Below are positions 1-11,257 of a DNA stretch of 64,000 nucleotides, piece after piece (positions within the stretch are counted from its first letter, which is position 1; each line of letters opens with the position of its first letter). The stretch covers positions 18,724,001 through 18,788,000 of the forward strand of contig NC_052136.2 of NCBI RefSeq assembly GCF_016086655.4, given 5' to 3'. Source of the DNA: Lepeophtheirus salmonis (Eukaryota > Arthropoda > Copepoda > Siphonostomatoida > Caligidae). Position numbers and translations under genes: made by a program. The notes beneath the pieces were generated by a model. It did no database searches and was not told the DNA's origin. It worked only from the letters and a program-made list of their open reading frames with translations.

Positions 1-1160
1 CGCACCAAACAAGTGCTAGTCTTTTCTTGTTTTTTTAAATATGACGTGCAGAACCTTTGCTTGTTGCTAAAGTGTTATTTTATAAATCAAGTATTTGGCA
101 ATTCTAAGGTTAATTTCCTAGCGTAGAAAAATAAAACCTCGATAAATAGACATACATTGAAAATTTTATTTGTTAATAAATATATATTCGAGTAATATAA
201 GTTTGGGCGATTGAACTTTAAAAATGTATCACAGAATACTTATGAATTAGTTGGTAATTTTTATCCAAAACACAGATCTAAATTCTTTATCTCATATATT
301 GTAAATACCATTTTTTACGACATACATTGAATCCTTGATGATCCGTCAAAAACAGAATCTAATGAAACACATGGCTTTTATTTTAACTGGATTTGATAGG
401 ATAGGAAAAAATTATTGTCTTATAAATATATATGTATTGGGAAACCTCTTAAAACCATCCTTCGAACCCATATTTTACGAAAAAATATTTTTATTTCGAA
501 TATACAACTGTTTCCCATTCTCCGATTTCAAATTACGAAAAAGCTGATAAAATCCCAAGAAAACAACCCACCCTAATGTATAAACAATAATATCACCTTC
601 CTTATTTAAAAAAAAAAAAAAAAAAGAAAAAAACACTAGAAACACACCTCTGGATCATACCTTTGACCTTATGACATTATCTTGTAAGAAATATGGACTA
701 ATATATTGGAATAGTTTCAAGGGAATCAAGGCACTGTAAATATCTACTATAATATAATATTATAGGTGTATGTATGTCCCAAATGAAAAGGCATAGACAG
801 GGTATTTATTTCAAAAATGGAGGCAGATACAGACTTAGACATAAAATAAAAGTTATCCAGAATTATAATTTCCGTACCTAAGACCACGCTTCATTCTGGT
901 CAGACCTGATACCTAGACTCTAGAGGTCAAGTTTGTTATTTTGCATACAAGTTGATTTTTTCATAAAATAATTGATTGATCTCAAAGTTTCAATTCGAAA
1001 ATTAATTAATAATCATAAAAACGAATTATTGTACAAACAGAAAAAGGGACAACGTATAAGGAATAAGAATTAAAAAGGAGACTTATGTAAATATAGGAAG
1101 AAGAGGATTAGCAAGTTGATGGAATATTAAAAGGTGATAAATATAACAAAAAATGCAACA
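1..1160. other. Gene-free AT-rich sequence
   Basis: No coding signal is convincing here. A reading frame at 335-547 has low-complexity content and no recognisable motif. A run of 18 A lies at about 608-625. I see no promoter, RNA gene or repeat unit that recurs elsewhere in the window. Confidence 0.5.
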
Positions 1161-1171
1161 AAAAAAATATA

Positions 1172-1540
1172 CCCAAGAACCAAGACTGATAAGCAATATA
1201 TTCAAGGCTGTACCCGGTTCAGGATCAGCGTTTCTATCAGTCCCAGTCTCGGTTCTTTCATTTCAACGGTTTTGATATAGGTCTTGGTTCTTTTTAGAAC
1301 ATGATCAGTTTGGCCCCAATCCTCTTTTATGTATACCGTCTGATGCCTAAAACCCCTTTCCTTTCGCTTATTGATTAAAGCTAATTTATTTTTTTAAATA
1401 TATTTTTTTCTTTTCTTCCATTGTTCTATATAGGAACAAAAGTACAAGAACCAAGACTGATAAGCAATGTATCGGTTTGACTTTGTCGGTTCCAGTTCTA
1501 GCGGGTCAAGAACTGGAAAAGCTTAAACCAATAGAACCAC
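1172..1540. repeat. Tandem pair of GGTTC-rich dispersed repeat
   Basis: The phrase CAAGAACCAAGACTGATAAG occurs near 1173 and again near 1444, about 271 bases apart. Both are followed by sequence rich in GGTTC, CAGTCTCGG and GGTCTTGG. The same vocabulary returns at 26.9-27.15 kb, 27.8-27.9 kb, 10.2-10.7 kb and 31.15 kb, so this is one member of a degenerate dispersed family. It has no coding potential. I infer a non-autonomous repeat or an old internal minisatellite. Confidence 0.5.
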
Positions 1541-1639
1541 AAGACCGCTAAGTGAAAACATTGAATAAATTGTATTTGAAAGAATAGGTAAGAAAGCCCA
1601 CAAACATAAGAGTGCTTGATACTGTAACCGGTGATTTAA

Positions 1640-1790
1640 TTCCAAGTAAACTCATTTCCTCTCTTTTCATACCTAGTAATATTTCATTCCCAGTAAAATT
1701 CATCCGCGGGCAATTCATTCCTACATTGAAGAGGAATATATAGTGACATCTTACGGTCAAAACTAATAAGAAGTTTATGTGTTGGGCTGT
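1640..1790 (-). repeat. Dispersed repeat A, partial copy
   Basis: Read on the minus strand, this resembles the 3' part of the repeats at 2.31-2.64 kb and 53.5-54.0 kb. Shared signs are repeated ATTTCATTCCC phrases and a TTTAGTGACGTCATA-like segment, here diverged to TATAGTGACATCTTA. Divergence is considerable, which suggests an old copy. No terminal repeats are visible. Confidence 0.4.
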
Positions 1791-2309
1791 CGTCACTGGA
1801 GATGAGTTAGGACTAGTGATGTATGGGAGACGGATATGAATGATTTATGGTCTTTATAGATTTAGAAATGATGTCATAATAAATATTTAATAGTGAGTAG
1901 GAATTTAACACCGATCCGTGGATATTGTTCATTCTTTGGTATGTAGAAGTTAATCCCGTCATTAATGTTATCATTTATCACAGAAATGTCAAACCATAAT
2001 GAATTGTATTACCGCTAGCAACATTTTAATGGCCACAGAACCTATTAAATTAAATTTCATAAAAAATGGCTTCATATAACATAACTATTATATACATATT
2101 TATTTCAAATTTAGGCCAAATATAAAAAGAAAAATGCCGTATCTAATTTATCAAAGGCAAACTACTTGAAAAAAGGACAATTTGGAACATCTGTTCAGAG
2201 GATTCCCCAGGAAATGGAGGGAGAGGGGGGCTTAGTTCTTTTGAATTTAAAAAAAATATAATTGTTCATCTATTTTCCTATAGCTTGTGAAAATTTTGCT
2301 AAAAACTAC
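1791..2309. other. No feature seen
   Basis: AT-rich sequence with no reading frame, repeat or RNA that I can support. Confidence 0.4.
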
Positions 2310-2640
2310 TACTTGAAGTGAGAATGTACTTAAAGAATAAGTAGACTTCAATGCAGCCCGCGGATTTCAGGTTGGACATCCCTGGTCTATCACGAATCCT
2401 TCTGATCAATTTCATAATTCCTGTTTCTCCTCATTTCCTCTTCCACAGTTCATATATACAGAAAAGATAAGCAACATTGCTCGGGCCCCTCAATCCCTTA
2501 TCCATAGTCACTTATTCTCACCTCCTTTAAGTTCAGCTCTGTACTAAAAACGTATGACGTCACTAAATATACATATTGAAAGTGGGAATGAAATGTCCGG
2601 GGATGAATCAAGAGGGAATGAAATGACACAGCACAGTTTG
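2310..2640 (+). repeat. Dispersed repeat A containing a hAT-like terminus
   Basis: This block is collinear with 53.508-54.0 kb. Both start with TACTACTTGAAGTGAGAATG, continue through AATGCAGCCC(g/a)CGG, and share a run of CTTCTCATCAATTTCAT-like sequence, a CAGTTCA segment and ATGACRTCACTAAATAT. The piece ending at 2384 (minus-strand reading CAGGGATGTCCAACCTG) looks like the terminal inverted repeat of a hAT superfamily transposon. However, homology between the two copies runs through it, so the repeat unit is larger than the hAT end. The 53-kb copy carries an extra insertion. Confidence 0.55.
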
Positions 2641-3299
2641 ATTCTCCCTATTGTACACAGGTACTGACACATGTGTTGTTGTGTTGGCAGGATGAGATAT
2701 GAAAAAAAAATACACCATAGAGTGATTACATGGGTACTTACCTCATTCAAACTAACTGAGGCAATTCATACTGTACATATGGCTGGCTTAACAATTCATC
2801 ATTGTTACTATGATTAACAGTAATAACAACAATTATTTATTTTATTATTAAATTTAATGACATCATTAAAGTTATGATGATGTACTTCTCTCCTAATAGT
2901 TTCAAAATACAGTAAACACCCGGAATTCGACCACATCTCCGTACTAGTCAGAGGCGGGCCTGGAACTCGATACTTGACTTAGTTGAAATCAATCGATAAT
3001 AATCACGACTCAACATCGAATCAAAACTGCATGTCTATACTGAACTTTGGAAAAGCCTTAACATTATGAGTAGTTTCTAATGAAAAAAAAGTGCGAGACA
3101 TGTAGTGCCGTTGAATTAAGAGCCTTGTTAATAGCAGCTGTCTGTTATATGATTTTGATGGAGAAAATGAATTATTGCTATAAATAGGAGCCCCTTCTAG
3201 ATCTAAACTAGCATTAATTCAAGAAATATACTGAATTTATATTCAAATTCATATTTTATTATGTATTTTAAACCAATTTAAAGTAATAAATCTTACTTC
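2641..3299. other. No feature seen
   Basis: AT-rich spacer. The stretch near 2935-3050 has a slightly higher GC content but no supported frame or repeat. Confidence 0.4.
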
Positions 3300-3425
3300 A
3301 GAGGGAGAAGTTAACAGCGGGACGACCTATTAAACAATGAGCAAAAAACAAGAAAGGTCACATGCAACAACCGTTTCTCCTTTTCTTATTTTTATAGGTA
3401 GTTTTTTCATTACAAAGGGATCAAC
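3300..3425 (+). repeat. Dispersed repeat C, short copy
   Basis: The stretch GTTAACAGCGGGACGACC...ATTAAACAATGA, followed by CATGCAACAAC and a TAGGTAGTTTTTT segment, parallels 47.16-47.28 kb (ACTACGGCGACTGATTAAATAATGA, then CATGCAACAAC and AAAGTAGTTTTTT). This is a diverged member of the repeat that is longer at 47.15-47.49 kb. Confidence 0.4.
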
Positions 3426-3940
3426 TCTACCTATAATATGTATAACGAGAATGGTTAATCAGTAGAGCTCAATCTTGATAGAAACACAAGATTACACTAT
3501 AACGTGTGTACGACTGATGTCTGACTTCAACTACGCTTTTAATATTGACGCCATAATAACTGAGTGGTTGCCTATTCTGTCAAATTCTGTTTTTCTTGCC
3601 CAACAGTCAGTATGATATATTAAATTGAAATTTCTAAGAATAGTGACGTCAGAGACCATGAGTGGTTGTGTGTTTTGTAAAAATCTACCTGCCTTGAACC
3701 GCAGTCGGTACCCTTATACATCAAATTGAAAATTCTAGTTAGCCCGATTACATAATGGTCTCACCTTGTATTTCCATTAACCTTGTAAATAGCTCAAACC
3801 TCCACTTAGTAATTTGAGTTATGTATCTCAATTTGATTTAAAATTATCGTCGATTATGCATCATTAAAATTTTGTGAGACCTTAGCCTTTGATATTACCT
3901 CTAATTACTAATTTAATTGCCTCTTACTGTTAACATATAT
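3426..3940. other. No feature seen
   Basis: AT-rich spacer between two repeats. No gene or repeat was identified. Confidence 0.4.
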
Positions 3941-4062
3941 AATCCTCCTACAATTTTTAACAAAATTGGTCAGGAACTTTTTCGGTCATCCTGCTTACAA
4001 AACAGACAAACAAACGGAAACGATAATATTATCTCCGTTTAACTTTGTTGTTGGAGGTAATT
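3941..4062 (+). repeat. RTE/SINE-like retroposon 3' tail
   Basis: The sequence CCTACAATTTTTAAC, then AAATTGGTCAGGAACTTTTT, CATCCTGCTTACAAA, ACAGACAAACAAACGGAAAC and an ACCTCC-type end matches a 3' tail widespread in invertebrates, which I associate with RTE-type LINEs and the SINEs they mobilise. ATTATCTCC (about 4028) and GGAGGTAAT (about 4053) form a short terminal hairpin. No reverse transcriptase is attached, so this is a 5'-truncated copy or a SINE. Family assignment is from memory of the motif. Confidence 0.5.
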
Positions 4063-4589
4063 ATGGACTGAAAGGATTCCAACCAGACACAATGTAAATA
4101 CTCAAGGACTTGGAATGTGAAAAAAGACTAGATACTCCACTTAGATTGTATTTAAGGATTTTTCTTACCTCTGGTACTACTCGGAATTCGACAAAAAATC
4201 GTGGAAAATTACGCCTCTGAGCAATGGTGGAGTGGCAGGGGAAGGGGCACAGATCCATGTTCCAATGACTGTATTTTTTTAAATGAGCTAAACGTTAGAA
4301 GGGTGCCAAGTTAGGGGCAGGCAGAGGAATCCAAATTTGTTTTCCAACAAAAACCATTCCAAATCAATTTTCTGCGAATTATTAAAATATATAACTTAAG
4401 GTTAGTTAAAATGGCGTACTCAAAATTCTATAATTCAGAGCATTTTCTGGTCTTAAATTTAATGTCGAGTCGTCAAGGGGGCGTCCTAACACCTCTGAAT
4501 GTTTTCTCTTGTTTTTTTTTTCCGTTAAACATACACTATTGAAAATATGAATTGCATCTTATACCTCTGCCTTAGACGGTTCTAGGACA

Positions 4590-5335
4590 CTTTGCTGAAT
4601 GCAATTTTGCCTAATAGTAACTTTGCCGAAAAAAAATCATTTAATAATTATTCATGCCACAATAAAAAGTAATTATTACTCTGGTGCATCAACATAAAAA
4701 CAATTATGAACAAAAAGGAGAAATTCCCTATATATTTTTTTTTACTTCATATGAACATACAACTCAATATTTCATCAACATCAATTACACTATGCAACAA
4801 AATGAAGGTCTTGGAACGCTTGCAGACGGAACCCCACATTTAATAATATTCTTTAAGCCATAGGTCACGAATATGACCATTAAAACTTCTTTTTTTAAAT
4901 TCTGAAATGTTTAAAACAATTTATTATTTACTTTATATATTCATATATATCGTTTTTTCATGTCGAAATATGCCACTGAATCTTAGTTATACCCTAAAAA
5001 CTTGATTTAAAAAAAGGTTTTAAAGACCAAACCTTCGTAAATTGAAAGTTTTAATTGTCATATTCGTGTTCTACGGCTTAAATAACAATAATAAATGTGA
5101 GTTTCAGCCTGCAGGCAAAAATGATGTTGCGTTGTGTTATAGACTTTCTATTCATATTTGTGGGATGAGTTAAGATAGTCCGGCATTTCAGCTATATTTA
5201 AAAATCTTTATTTAATTTAAGATACTTATATTTTCCCCGATAAGGCCTTTCAAATATAATTTATCATCATTTTATTGTGGCGATTAATTTTGCCTACTTT
5301 AAGTACCATTTGCGGCGCTTCCAGAGAGTTAATAA
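4590..5335. repeat. Fold-back (inverted repeat) element
   Basis: The two arms are inverted copies. About 4850-4890 (TTTAAGCC, CACGAATATGAC, ATTAAAACTT) pairs with the complement of about 5045-5085. Similarity continues outward on both sides, through ACATTTAATAAT / ACATTTATTATT, to GCCACAATAAAA at about 4655 and its complement near 5275. A roughly 140-base loop separates the innermost arms. A further partial arm lies at 5790-5890. No transposase is present. I infer a diverged fold-back MITE. Confidence 0.55.
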
Positions 5336-6199
5336 GAACCAAAGTAAGTTTTCCATGCGTTACCCGGGACATTAAGAAATTAAAATGAATTCGGAACTTT
5401 TCTGATTTTTTTACTGGAGATGATTATATGGTTTAGAGAAGAAAAAATATTCAAATTGAACTATCGTTCCAATATCCTTCATATTATTGTCAAAAATCCT
5501 GTGTCTTATACTCGATTCTTTTTTTCTTCTCTAAATCTTATAATCTCAATTTTAAAAAATTGTGGAAAGATACATACTCACTTGTAGCGAGAATCATTCT
5601 TGGTTAGTCAAAAATTAGTTCATAAAAAAAATGACTTTAAAGGTAATCACTACGCATTCGTTTACTTTTTTTCGATATAATTTACAAAGTAGTAGACCCT
5701 CTTGGATGAGTACTTCATGACTTGCTCAAACAATTTTGAAGAGGTTTTTTTTCCTTCACAATGCAGGATAGATTCAGAAATTGTTCCAACTCTGTGAAAG
5801 CACCGCAAATGGTACTTAAAGTTGATCGCCACAATAAAATGATGAAAATTTGTATTTGAAATATTTGTATATTGATACGGATAAAGCTGAAACGAAACCC
5901 CCGGAAGGAAAAAACCGGGACCGATAGAACCGCTGAACATGAACTGAGCACAACCTTGCATATCAGTGTTAATTGTATATCAAAACAGCAATGTTTGTCC
6001 AGATGAATATTTGAAAACGAGTCCCCGGATCCACTGTAGATAATCCTCCATGAAGTAAATCATAAACATACTTTGATCTAAGAAATAACAATGTAGTCTT
6101 ATTAATAAAATATTATAGGGGTATGAATATAGCATTGACAATTATGTAAATCCATTGTGTTTTTTAGCTGGCCTGTTAATTTGTCATTGGTTGTATAAG
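5336..6199. repeat. Spacer with an extra fold-back arm at 5790-5890
   Basis: At 5795-5885 the sequence CACCGCAAATGGTACTTAAA...CGCCACAATAAAATGATG is nearly the complement of 5245-5330, so it is a third arm of the fold-back family. A minus-strand frame of 99 codons overlaps it (5662-5961), but its first third is repeat-derived and it has no recognisable domain. I do not call it a gene. Confidence 0.45.
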
Positions 6200-6400
6200 A
6201 ACAAATTTTATTTTGTCATTATTATTTAATTCCTGAGTAATGAACATTCTTTCCTAAATAGATTCAATTATATTTAAAACCTGATTGAACATTTACATAT
6301 GTGCTTATAAAAGACGAAGTGTAACCCTGAGTATGTATGTATTGTTGAATTACAATTGTACGCCCTATTTGGAATAAGAGTAGCATTTGGGATTGACATG
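6200..6400 (+). repeat. Dispersed repeat D, copy 1
   Basis: TTGTCATTATTATTTAA, TCCTGAGTAATGAAC, a GATTGAACA segment and GCTTATAAAA are shared in order with 9.43-9.60 kb (TTGTCATTATTATTTAACTC, TAGTAGTGAAC, GATTGAACA, GCTCATAAAA). This is a diverged two-copy repeat with no coding content and no defined ends. Confidence 0.45.
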
Positions 6401-6792
6401 GGAGTAGTTCTAGTAAATGTCCTTATTTATATCCTTTTTTCCTTCTTCTCTTATCACAGCTGATTGTAGCTGTATTATTCTTTCTCTCCTTCTATGCACT
6501 CTTCAAATTTCCAGGGTTACCATATTGATTTTCGTGTTGTTTTGTTTTAACATGCCCATTCACACTGGACTAACACTTGTAAACAGGGGGCTCTGTATAT
6601 GGAGATCCCTGATGTAAATCACATAAATATTTTTGATTGTTTTTGTTATGTAGTGTTTTAAAGATTTTATCTTTTTTTCTCAACTTCTTATTATTAGTCT
6701 TGAGGAGAAAACTTGTCATTGATATAAGCATTGAGTAGTGACGTGTGACTGTGCTCAGGAAAAAAGGGAAAGTAATTCTGAGAATTTGTTGG

Positions 6793-6870
6793 GGGCAGTG
6801 GCGTCCGCTCAGCCCCCCTTCCCCCACAAATAAAAACAAAAATACTAAGGAATTTTTGAAAAATTATTGC
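6793..6870 (-). repeat. Terminal fragment of CAGGGGCGTC MITE family
   Basis: CAGTGGCGTCCGCTCAGCCC followed by a run of C and then A/T-rich DNA is a diverged end of the MITE family found complete at 35.9-36.5 kb and 43.3 kb. Only one end is visible. Confidence 0.4.
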
Positions 6871-7660
6871 CCTGGAAGAATTTATGTTCCAGATGAGATA
6901 AGAGATATATTTTAAAGATTTATTTTATATAAGATTCCGCGACTGCAGGACTCAGGGTGGGAATATACCGGTGATCCAATTAAATATTTTCCTTCTGCTT
7001 CGAAAGGACACGATAAAAACCATGGAATTTGTTATCAGGCAATACAAAAAACGTCGTAGTAAGGTTATGAAGTAATCACTTTTCTTGGGGGATTTTTGGT
7101 ATCACTGCTATAAGACTTTTAAATGGAAATGTTGTCGCTGGGGTAACATCCTTGTCTTCTATGTTATTTCTATATGTTTACTTTTAAATCCTTTTTTTAC
7201 GATAAATTTCGTTAAGTTCTCCTGTTTTTTGTTTGTGTTTATATAATTATAATTATTTGCACTGCATGTCTTCGATTTTAGTTGTTGTCTTAAGTATAAT
7301 TCCACACCATTTATTTCCGAAGGGGGAAAATTGTTTCGGAAATCGATTGTATCATTTTACGGGGTTCTACTGTATATTGAACAAACAGTGGGTTAGTGCT
7401 TTTAAGTGCACTTTTTGCATAAGTCATTTACTTAATTCAAGGTAACAAATACTAACTCTGCTGCTATTCTGCCTATTTAAATAAAAAAATAAATTATAAT
7501 TGATGTAATCGTAGTAAATTTATTTATTAATTCCTCGTCTTTTCCTTCCCTCCCATGTTTGATTATACTTCCATGACCTAAAATTGTATCATAATAGTAC
7601 TATGAACTCAATTTTTTATAGATGTTAAATGTTATGCTACACAAAAGTTTTTGTGCAATG
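6871..7660. other. No gene seen
   Basis: A plus-strand frame at 7233-7445 has no recognisable motif. No repeat or RNA gene is supported. Confidence 0.4.
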
Positions 7661-7662
7661 TA

Positions 7663-8489
7663 CTGGGTGGTCCATTGATATCTGAAAACTTACTAATTCA
7701 TTAATTAATGAAGGTTGAGTGATTAAAATTTATTTTTATTTCGATATATTAAAGTATAAACAATTAGTTACAAAACAAAAAAAGCTCTCCAGTTGGCGTA
7801 CAAGTCGAGAAAATGACGCTTGAACGCGATTGTAGAATAACCTTTTAACCCTCCAAGTAGTTGGGCGTCTCCTAGGCCACCGAATATGCCGTCAGCAAGT
7901 CTGAAATTTTGCAGAGGAAAGAGGGCTCTATCAAAAAGGTTAAACTGGACCCAGAAGGGATAAATATAACAGTCCAGGCCAATCCCCTCAAGTCCATGAG
8001 GGTCCATGCAAGAGATCTCTGCGTTTCACACCAGAATTTTGATAGAGCTATCAAAAAATTGGGTGGAAAGAACCTTGTGAAGGTAGAGAGACCATTTTTG
8101 ACAGCAGCAATGAAAGAAACCTATCTTTTCCGTTTCCAGACTTTTTCGAGTGAGTCTTTTGAGTTCTTCGGAACTCTTTTTTGACAACTTTGGCACCCCA
8201 TCAGCCCTGATGCTAACCCACTCAACTACACGTTTTGGATACATGTCAAGGGGAAGGGCTGGAGTGTCCGTCATCCAAACACCGATGCCCTCAATGCAAC
8301 TGTAAGAAAGCACTGTGAAGCCATGACAGAGATTACATCTGCAGCAGGAGCAAGGGCTTCTGCTACCGCCTGAAAGCTAAGGGCGCTACATGAATGATTA
8401 AGATAGGTAAGACACACATCTATCTATAATATTAGTTTAGTTGAAATTCTCTGGTTAATTAATAAATTATATTTTAATGGACCATTCGG
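7663..8489 (+). mobile_element. M1 maT-like transposon, internally deleted, copy 1
   Basis: This 827-bp element is flanked by TA on both sides (7661-7662 and 8490-8491). Its termini are CTGGGTGGTCCATTGATATC and, on the other strand, CCGAATGGTCCATTAAAATA. An AT-rich subterminal segment (TTTCGATATATTAAAG) recurs in all four M1 copies in this window. Inside are the DNA-binding N-terminus and the extreme C-terminus of a Tc1/mariner-type transposase, with the catalytic middle missing. TA target duplications and TIRs are standard for Tc1/mariner. Grouping with maT is inferred from the transposase motifs. Confidence 0.8.
7909..8390 (+). pseudogene. M1 transposase remnant (HTH + C-terminus)
   Basis: The frame starting at 7909 encodes a lysine-rich leader, then NPLKSMRVHARDLCVSHQNF and an ERPFLTAAMKE segment, typical of the second helix-turn-helix of maT-like transposases. 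After the frame closes at 8184, another frame at about 8203 gives SPDANPLNYTFWIHVKGK, the region that carries the third catalytic acidic residue (aspartate in family members, here asparagine). It is followed by HPNTDAL and a C-terminal helix. The first two catalytic aspartates and about 130-150 residues between them are absent. The product cannot transpose on its own. Whether a short HTH peptide could still be made and bind TIRs is unknown. Confidence 0.7.
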
Positions 8490-8491
8490 TA

Positions 8492-9409
8492 GGTAAGACC
8501 AGGGAAAGTTGCAATGCTATCCTTTTAAAAAAATTATCCAATGTTTTTTTTACTCAGAACGCCAAAATTCTATACATTATAGGCCAACATAACTTTCTTT
8601 CCTCCAAAAGGCAAATAAACAAATTTTACAAATAAATAAATAGAGTTTTACTTCATAATGACTCATTTAAAGTTCTGTTCATCACAGTTTTGGAGATTAT
8701 ATCACATAGGTGACCTTCCTAATTGTTCATACATCGAACTTCGGTGTTTTAATTGTGGTGATTCTTTCATTATTTTGTTTGTTTCTCTTTAAATAACTTT
8801 TTATGGAGAGGTTTTAGATGGATAATTATTTTATAGGAACAGTTAAAATATGTAATTAGCAACACATAATATTTTTTAGTTGTGGATGATTACTTGATTA
8901 GTTAATTAATAATTGGTGATTCTGAAAAGGTTTTGAAAATATTGTATTTTCCTAAATAAATCCAATTCCAATTATCTGATTTTAACAAACTATTTAGAAT
9001 TCTTACATAACATCGGTTATGATAACTTCACTTTTATCTGTAGAGTTGCTCGTGTTAAAAGAATTTTTCAAATTTCATATTATTAAAAATTGAGGCACTT
9101 AATATAGCTGTTTCGTTGGATCGTAGAGTTACAATCTCTCACATTTATCTTCCCAATAAAATCTTCAAAACATTTAAATTAACTCTTCAAAACCTTTTGT
9201 ATCCAATATCTTGAAGAAAAGTAAAGAAACTTTATTCACTTTTTGCTAAAAAAATATGCATGATATTTTACAATTGTGATGCAGATTTTGTGGCTATAGC
9301 TTTTTCATGTCAACAAAAGGCTATTTGCATGTGTACTTCGTCTCTCTTACATTTAATATTCTGTAGGTCTAAAGAGGCTAGAGACGAAATTTATTTGTTA
9401 GGAATTGGC
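8492..9409. other. No feature seen
   Basis: AT-rich spacer with no supported gene, RNA or repeat. Confidence 0.4.
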
Positions 9410-9600
9410 AACTTGTGAGTGCTTTTCCTAAGCTCTTGTCATTATTATTTAACTCCTTAGTAGTGAACTTATTTCTCTATTACTTATAAGATATCATTGA
9501 TAGATACGATACCGGATTGAACAACTGCATGCGCTCATAAAAATAGGAGAGTAGCCCTTCGGATTCATTGCAGACCCATAATTGTTTAAATTGAAGAGAT
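9410..9600 (+). repeat. Dispersed repeat D, copy 2
   Basis: Collinear with 6.2-6.4 kb: TTGTCATTATTATTTAACTC, a TAGTGAAC segment, GATTGAACA and GCTCATAAAA. The next 100 bases include GAGGATTAACATCGAAGTAA, which also resembles the start of repeat E at 25.49 kb, so D and E may be parts of one longer family. Confidence 0.4.
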
Positions 9601-9805
9601 AACACTAAGAATAAACTAACTACTATTGCATGAAAGATAAAGATTTAAATACTGATAATTGTTACTTCTTGTTGGACTCAAAATAGAATTGAGGATTAAC
9701 ATCGAAGTAATGAATTAAAATATAAATCGTCAATATAATAGGCACTGCTATGAATAAGTCTTTTGTACCATTAACCAAGCAAGTCTACACATGTTTTATA
9801 TATAA

Positions 9806-10050
9806 CAAGGGTGCCGAACTCATTTTGTCTTGGGGGCCGAATACAGCTTTATCAGATCTCTAGTGGGCCAGTCAGTAAAATCATTACTGATGAGTATACA
9901 AAAAAAAATATACAGATGGAAATGGGTTTGGAAGGAATTCAATTATGAAAGGAATTTATTTAATTTATATTCTAATGGCCGCCACATCTTTTACATTATT
10001 CATAAAGTATACAAAATACCTTCCTCCTACGACATTCCCTAAAAAAAAAA
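9806..10050 (+). mobile_element. Solo hAT-like terminus
   Basis: CAAGGGTGCCGAACTCATTT followed by GTCTTGGGGGCCGAAT has the layout of hAT superfamily ends (CAGGGGTG..AACT..GGGCCG). The rest is AT-rich with an A-run, and no transposase or opposite terminus was found nearby. A plus-strand frame at 9830-10042 crosses the terminus and is not a gene. Confidence 0.4.
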
Positions 10051-10149
10051 ACAGGCAAAGGATGAAATGTTTATCCATGAAAGGATGTACATAATATTTT
10101 CATATTGTACATGCACCGAGTGGAAACTGAATATTTATTATTGCTGAGA

Positions 10150-10695
10150 CTCGTTCAAGCACCCAATTTTTATTTCGATTCGGTCTTATATGATTTTTCT
10201 GGACCAAATCCCGGTCTCAGACCGTGGACCGATTTTTACAGTCTCAAACTGTAGACCGATTTTGATTCGGTCTCACTTTATGGATCACTTTTTTTCGGTA
10301 TATCATGAAGTACCATTTTTTTTTCTAGATCAACTGTCATTCATTTTTTTTTCCAAGAAAATCTCAAAAGTACACGATCATTTCTAGTACAAATCTTTAT
10401 ACTTGTATAAGACGACAATATCAAAATATATCCAAGTTATCTCTGTTCAAACTTCTTATAGCGTCTTTTACTTGAAAAAACATGCCAAGTTATAAACAAT
10501 TCATTTTTAAAATCGGTCTAGACCGATTTTTTTTAGACTGAACTAGACCAAATTTTTCCTTTGCGCCGATCCAGTTCGAATTTTTATATGAAACCGGTGC
10601 AAACTGAGCTTTTTTGTTGGACCAAACTAATTTGGTCCAACAAAAGTATTACAGTCTCAGACCGGTCTAGGATTTCCAGACCGAACCCCAACACT
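10150..10695. repeat. GGACCG-rich degenerate repeat with perfect hairpin
   Basis: At least ten scattered occurrences of GGACCG/CGGTCT/AGACCG variants lie in this block (for example CGGTCTCAGACCGTGGACCG near 10211). At 10612-10645 the 15-base arms TTTTGTTGGACCAAA and TTTGGTCCAACAAAA flank a 4-base loop, a perfect cruciform-capable palindrome. There is no coding frame. The same motif vocabulary occurs at 1.2-1.5, 18.47, 26.9-27.15, 27.8 and 31.15 kb. Confidence 0.55.
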
Positions 10696-10815
10696 AATAT
10701 TAATACAGTCTAACACATGGCCTGAAAATTCCCAGGCTTAATAAAGGAAACTTGTTTTTTCTGTTCAAAAATGAGTTTTTTTTTAAATATTTTTTTATTC
10801 CCTTTTTGAAGCAGT

Positions 10816-11236
10816 CAGGGGCGTCTGTAATGGGTGGGCTGGAAAGGCTGAAGCTTTTCTAAATTAAGGAATTTTTTTAAATTTTGCTAGAAAATTAAAT
10901 ATATGCAATTTAATTTAATTTTTCAATTTTTTTTCGAAATTTTTTTTGATATTTTCTCCAAAAAAATTGAATATTTGGACATTATTTTTTGAAATAAAAT
11001 TCAAAACATTCATTTTTTTGTGAATATCATTGAGTTTTTATGATTTTTTTCCAAAAAAAAAAAAAAAAAAGGTTTTTTGTGAATTACTGCTATTTAAAAA
11101 AAAAATTCTAAAAATTTTAATTGTTTGTTAACTGTTGTAGATTTCAGAATCTATTTTATTTTTGGACTTTTTTTCAAAAAAATAACAACCCCGCCCCCAC
11201 CCCCGAAGAAAAAAATATTCCTGTGCAACCCCTTAG
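10816..11236. mobile_element. CAGGGGCGTC MITE, copy with poly-T/A interior
   Basis: It starts CAGGGGCGTCTGTAATGGGT. The body alternates runs of T with AAATTT and CAAAAAA segments, including an 18-A run near 11053. It ends in CTGTGCAACCCCTTAG, a diverged inverse of the start. The internal organisation matches 35.9-36.5 kb and 44.1-44.5 kb. There is no coding potential. I infer a non-autonomous DNA transposon. Confidence 0.55.
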
Positions 11237-11257
11237 GAGTCCCCATAGCACTTTTCA

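Noticed and set aside
4061..4258. Minus-strand frame ending at a good splice donor (CCAGAG|GTAAGA)
   Set aside because: The frame includes a GAGGCGT motif like the MITE ends, has no family match and no second exon. The donor may be chance.
5662..5961. 99-codon minus-strand frame as a small gene
   Set aside because: Part of it is derived from the fold-back arm at 5.79-5.89 kb and no domain is recognisable.
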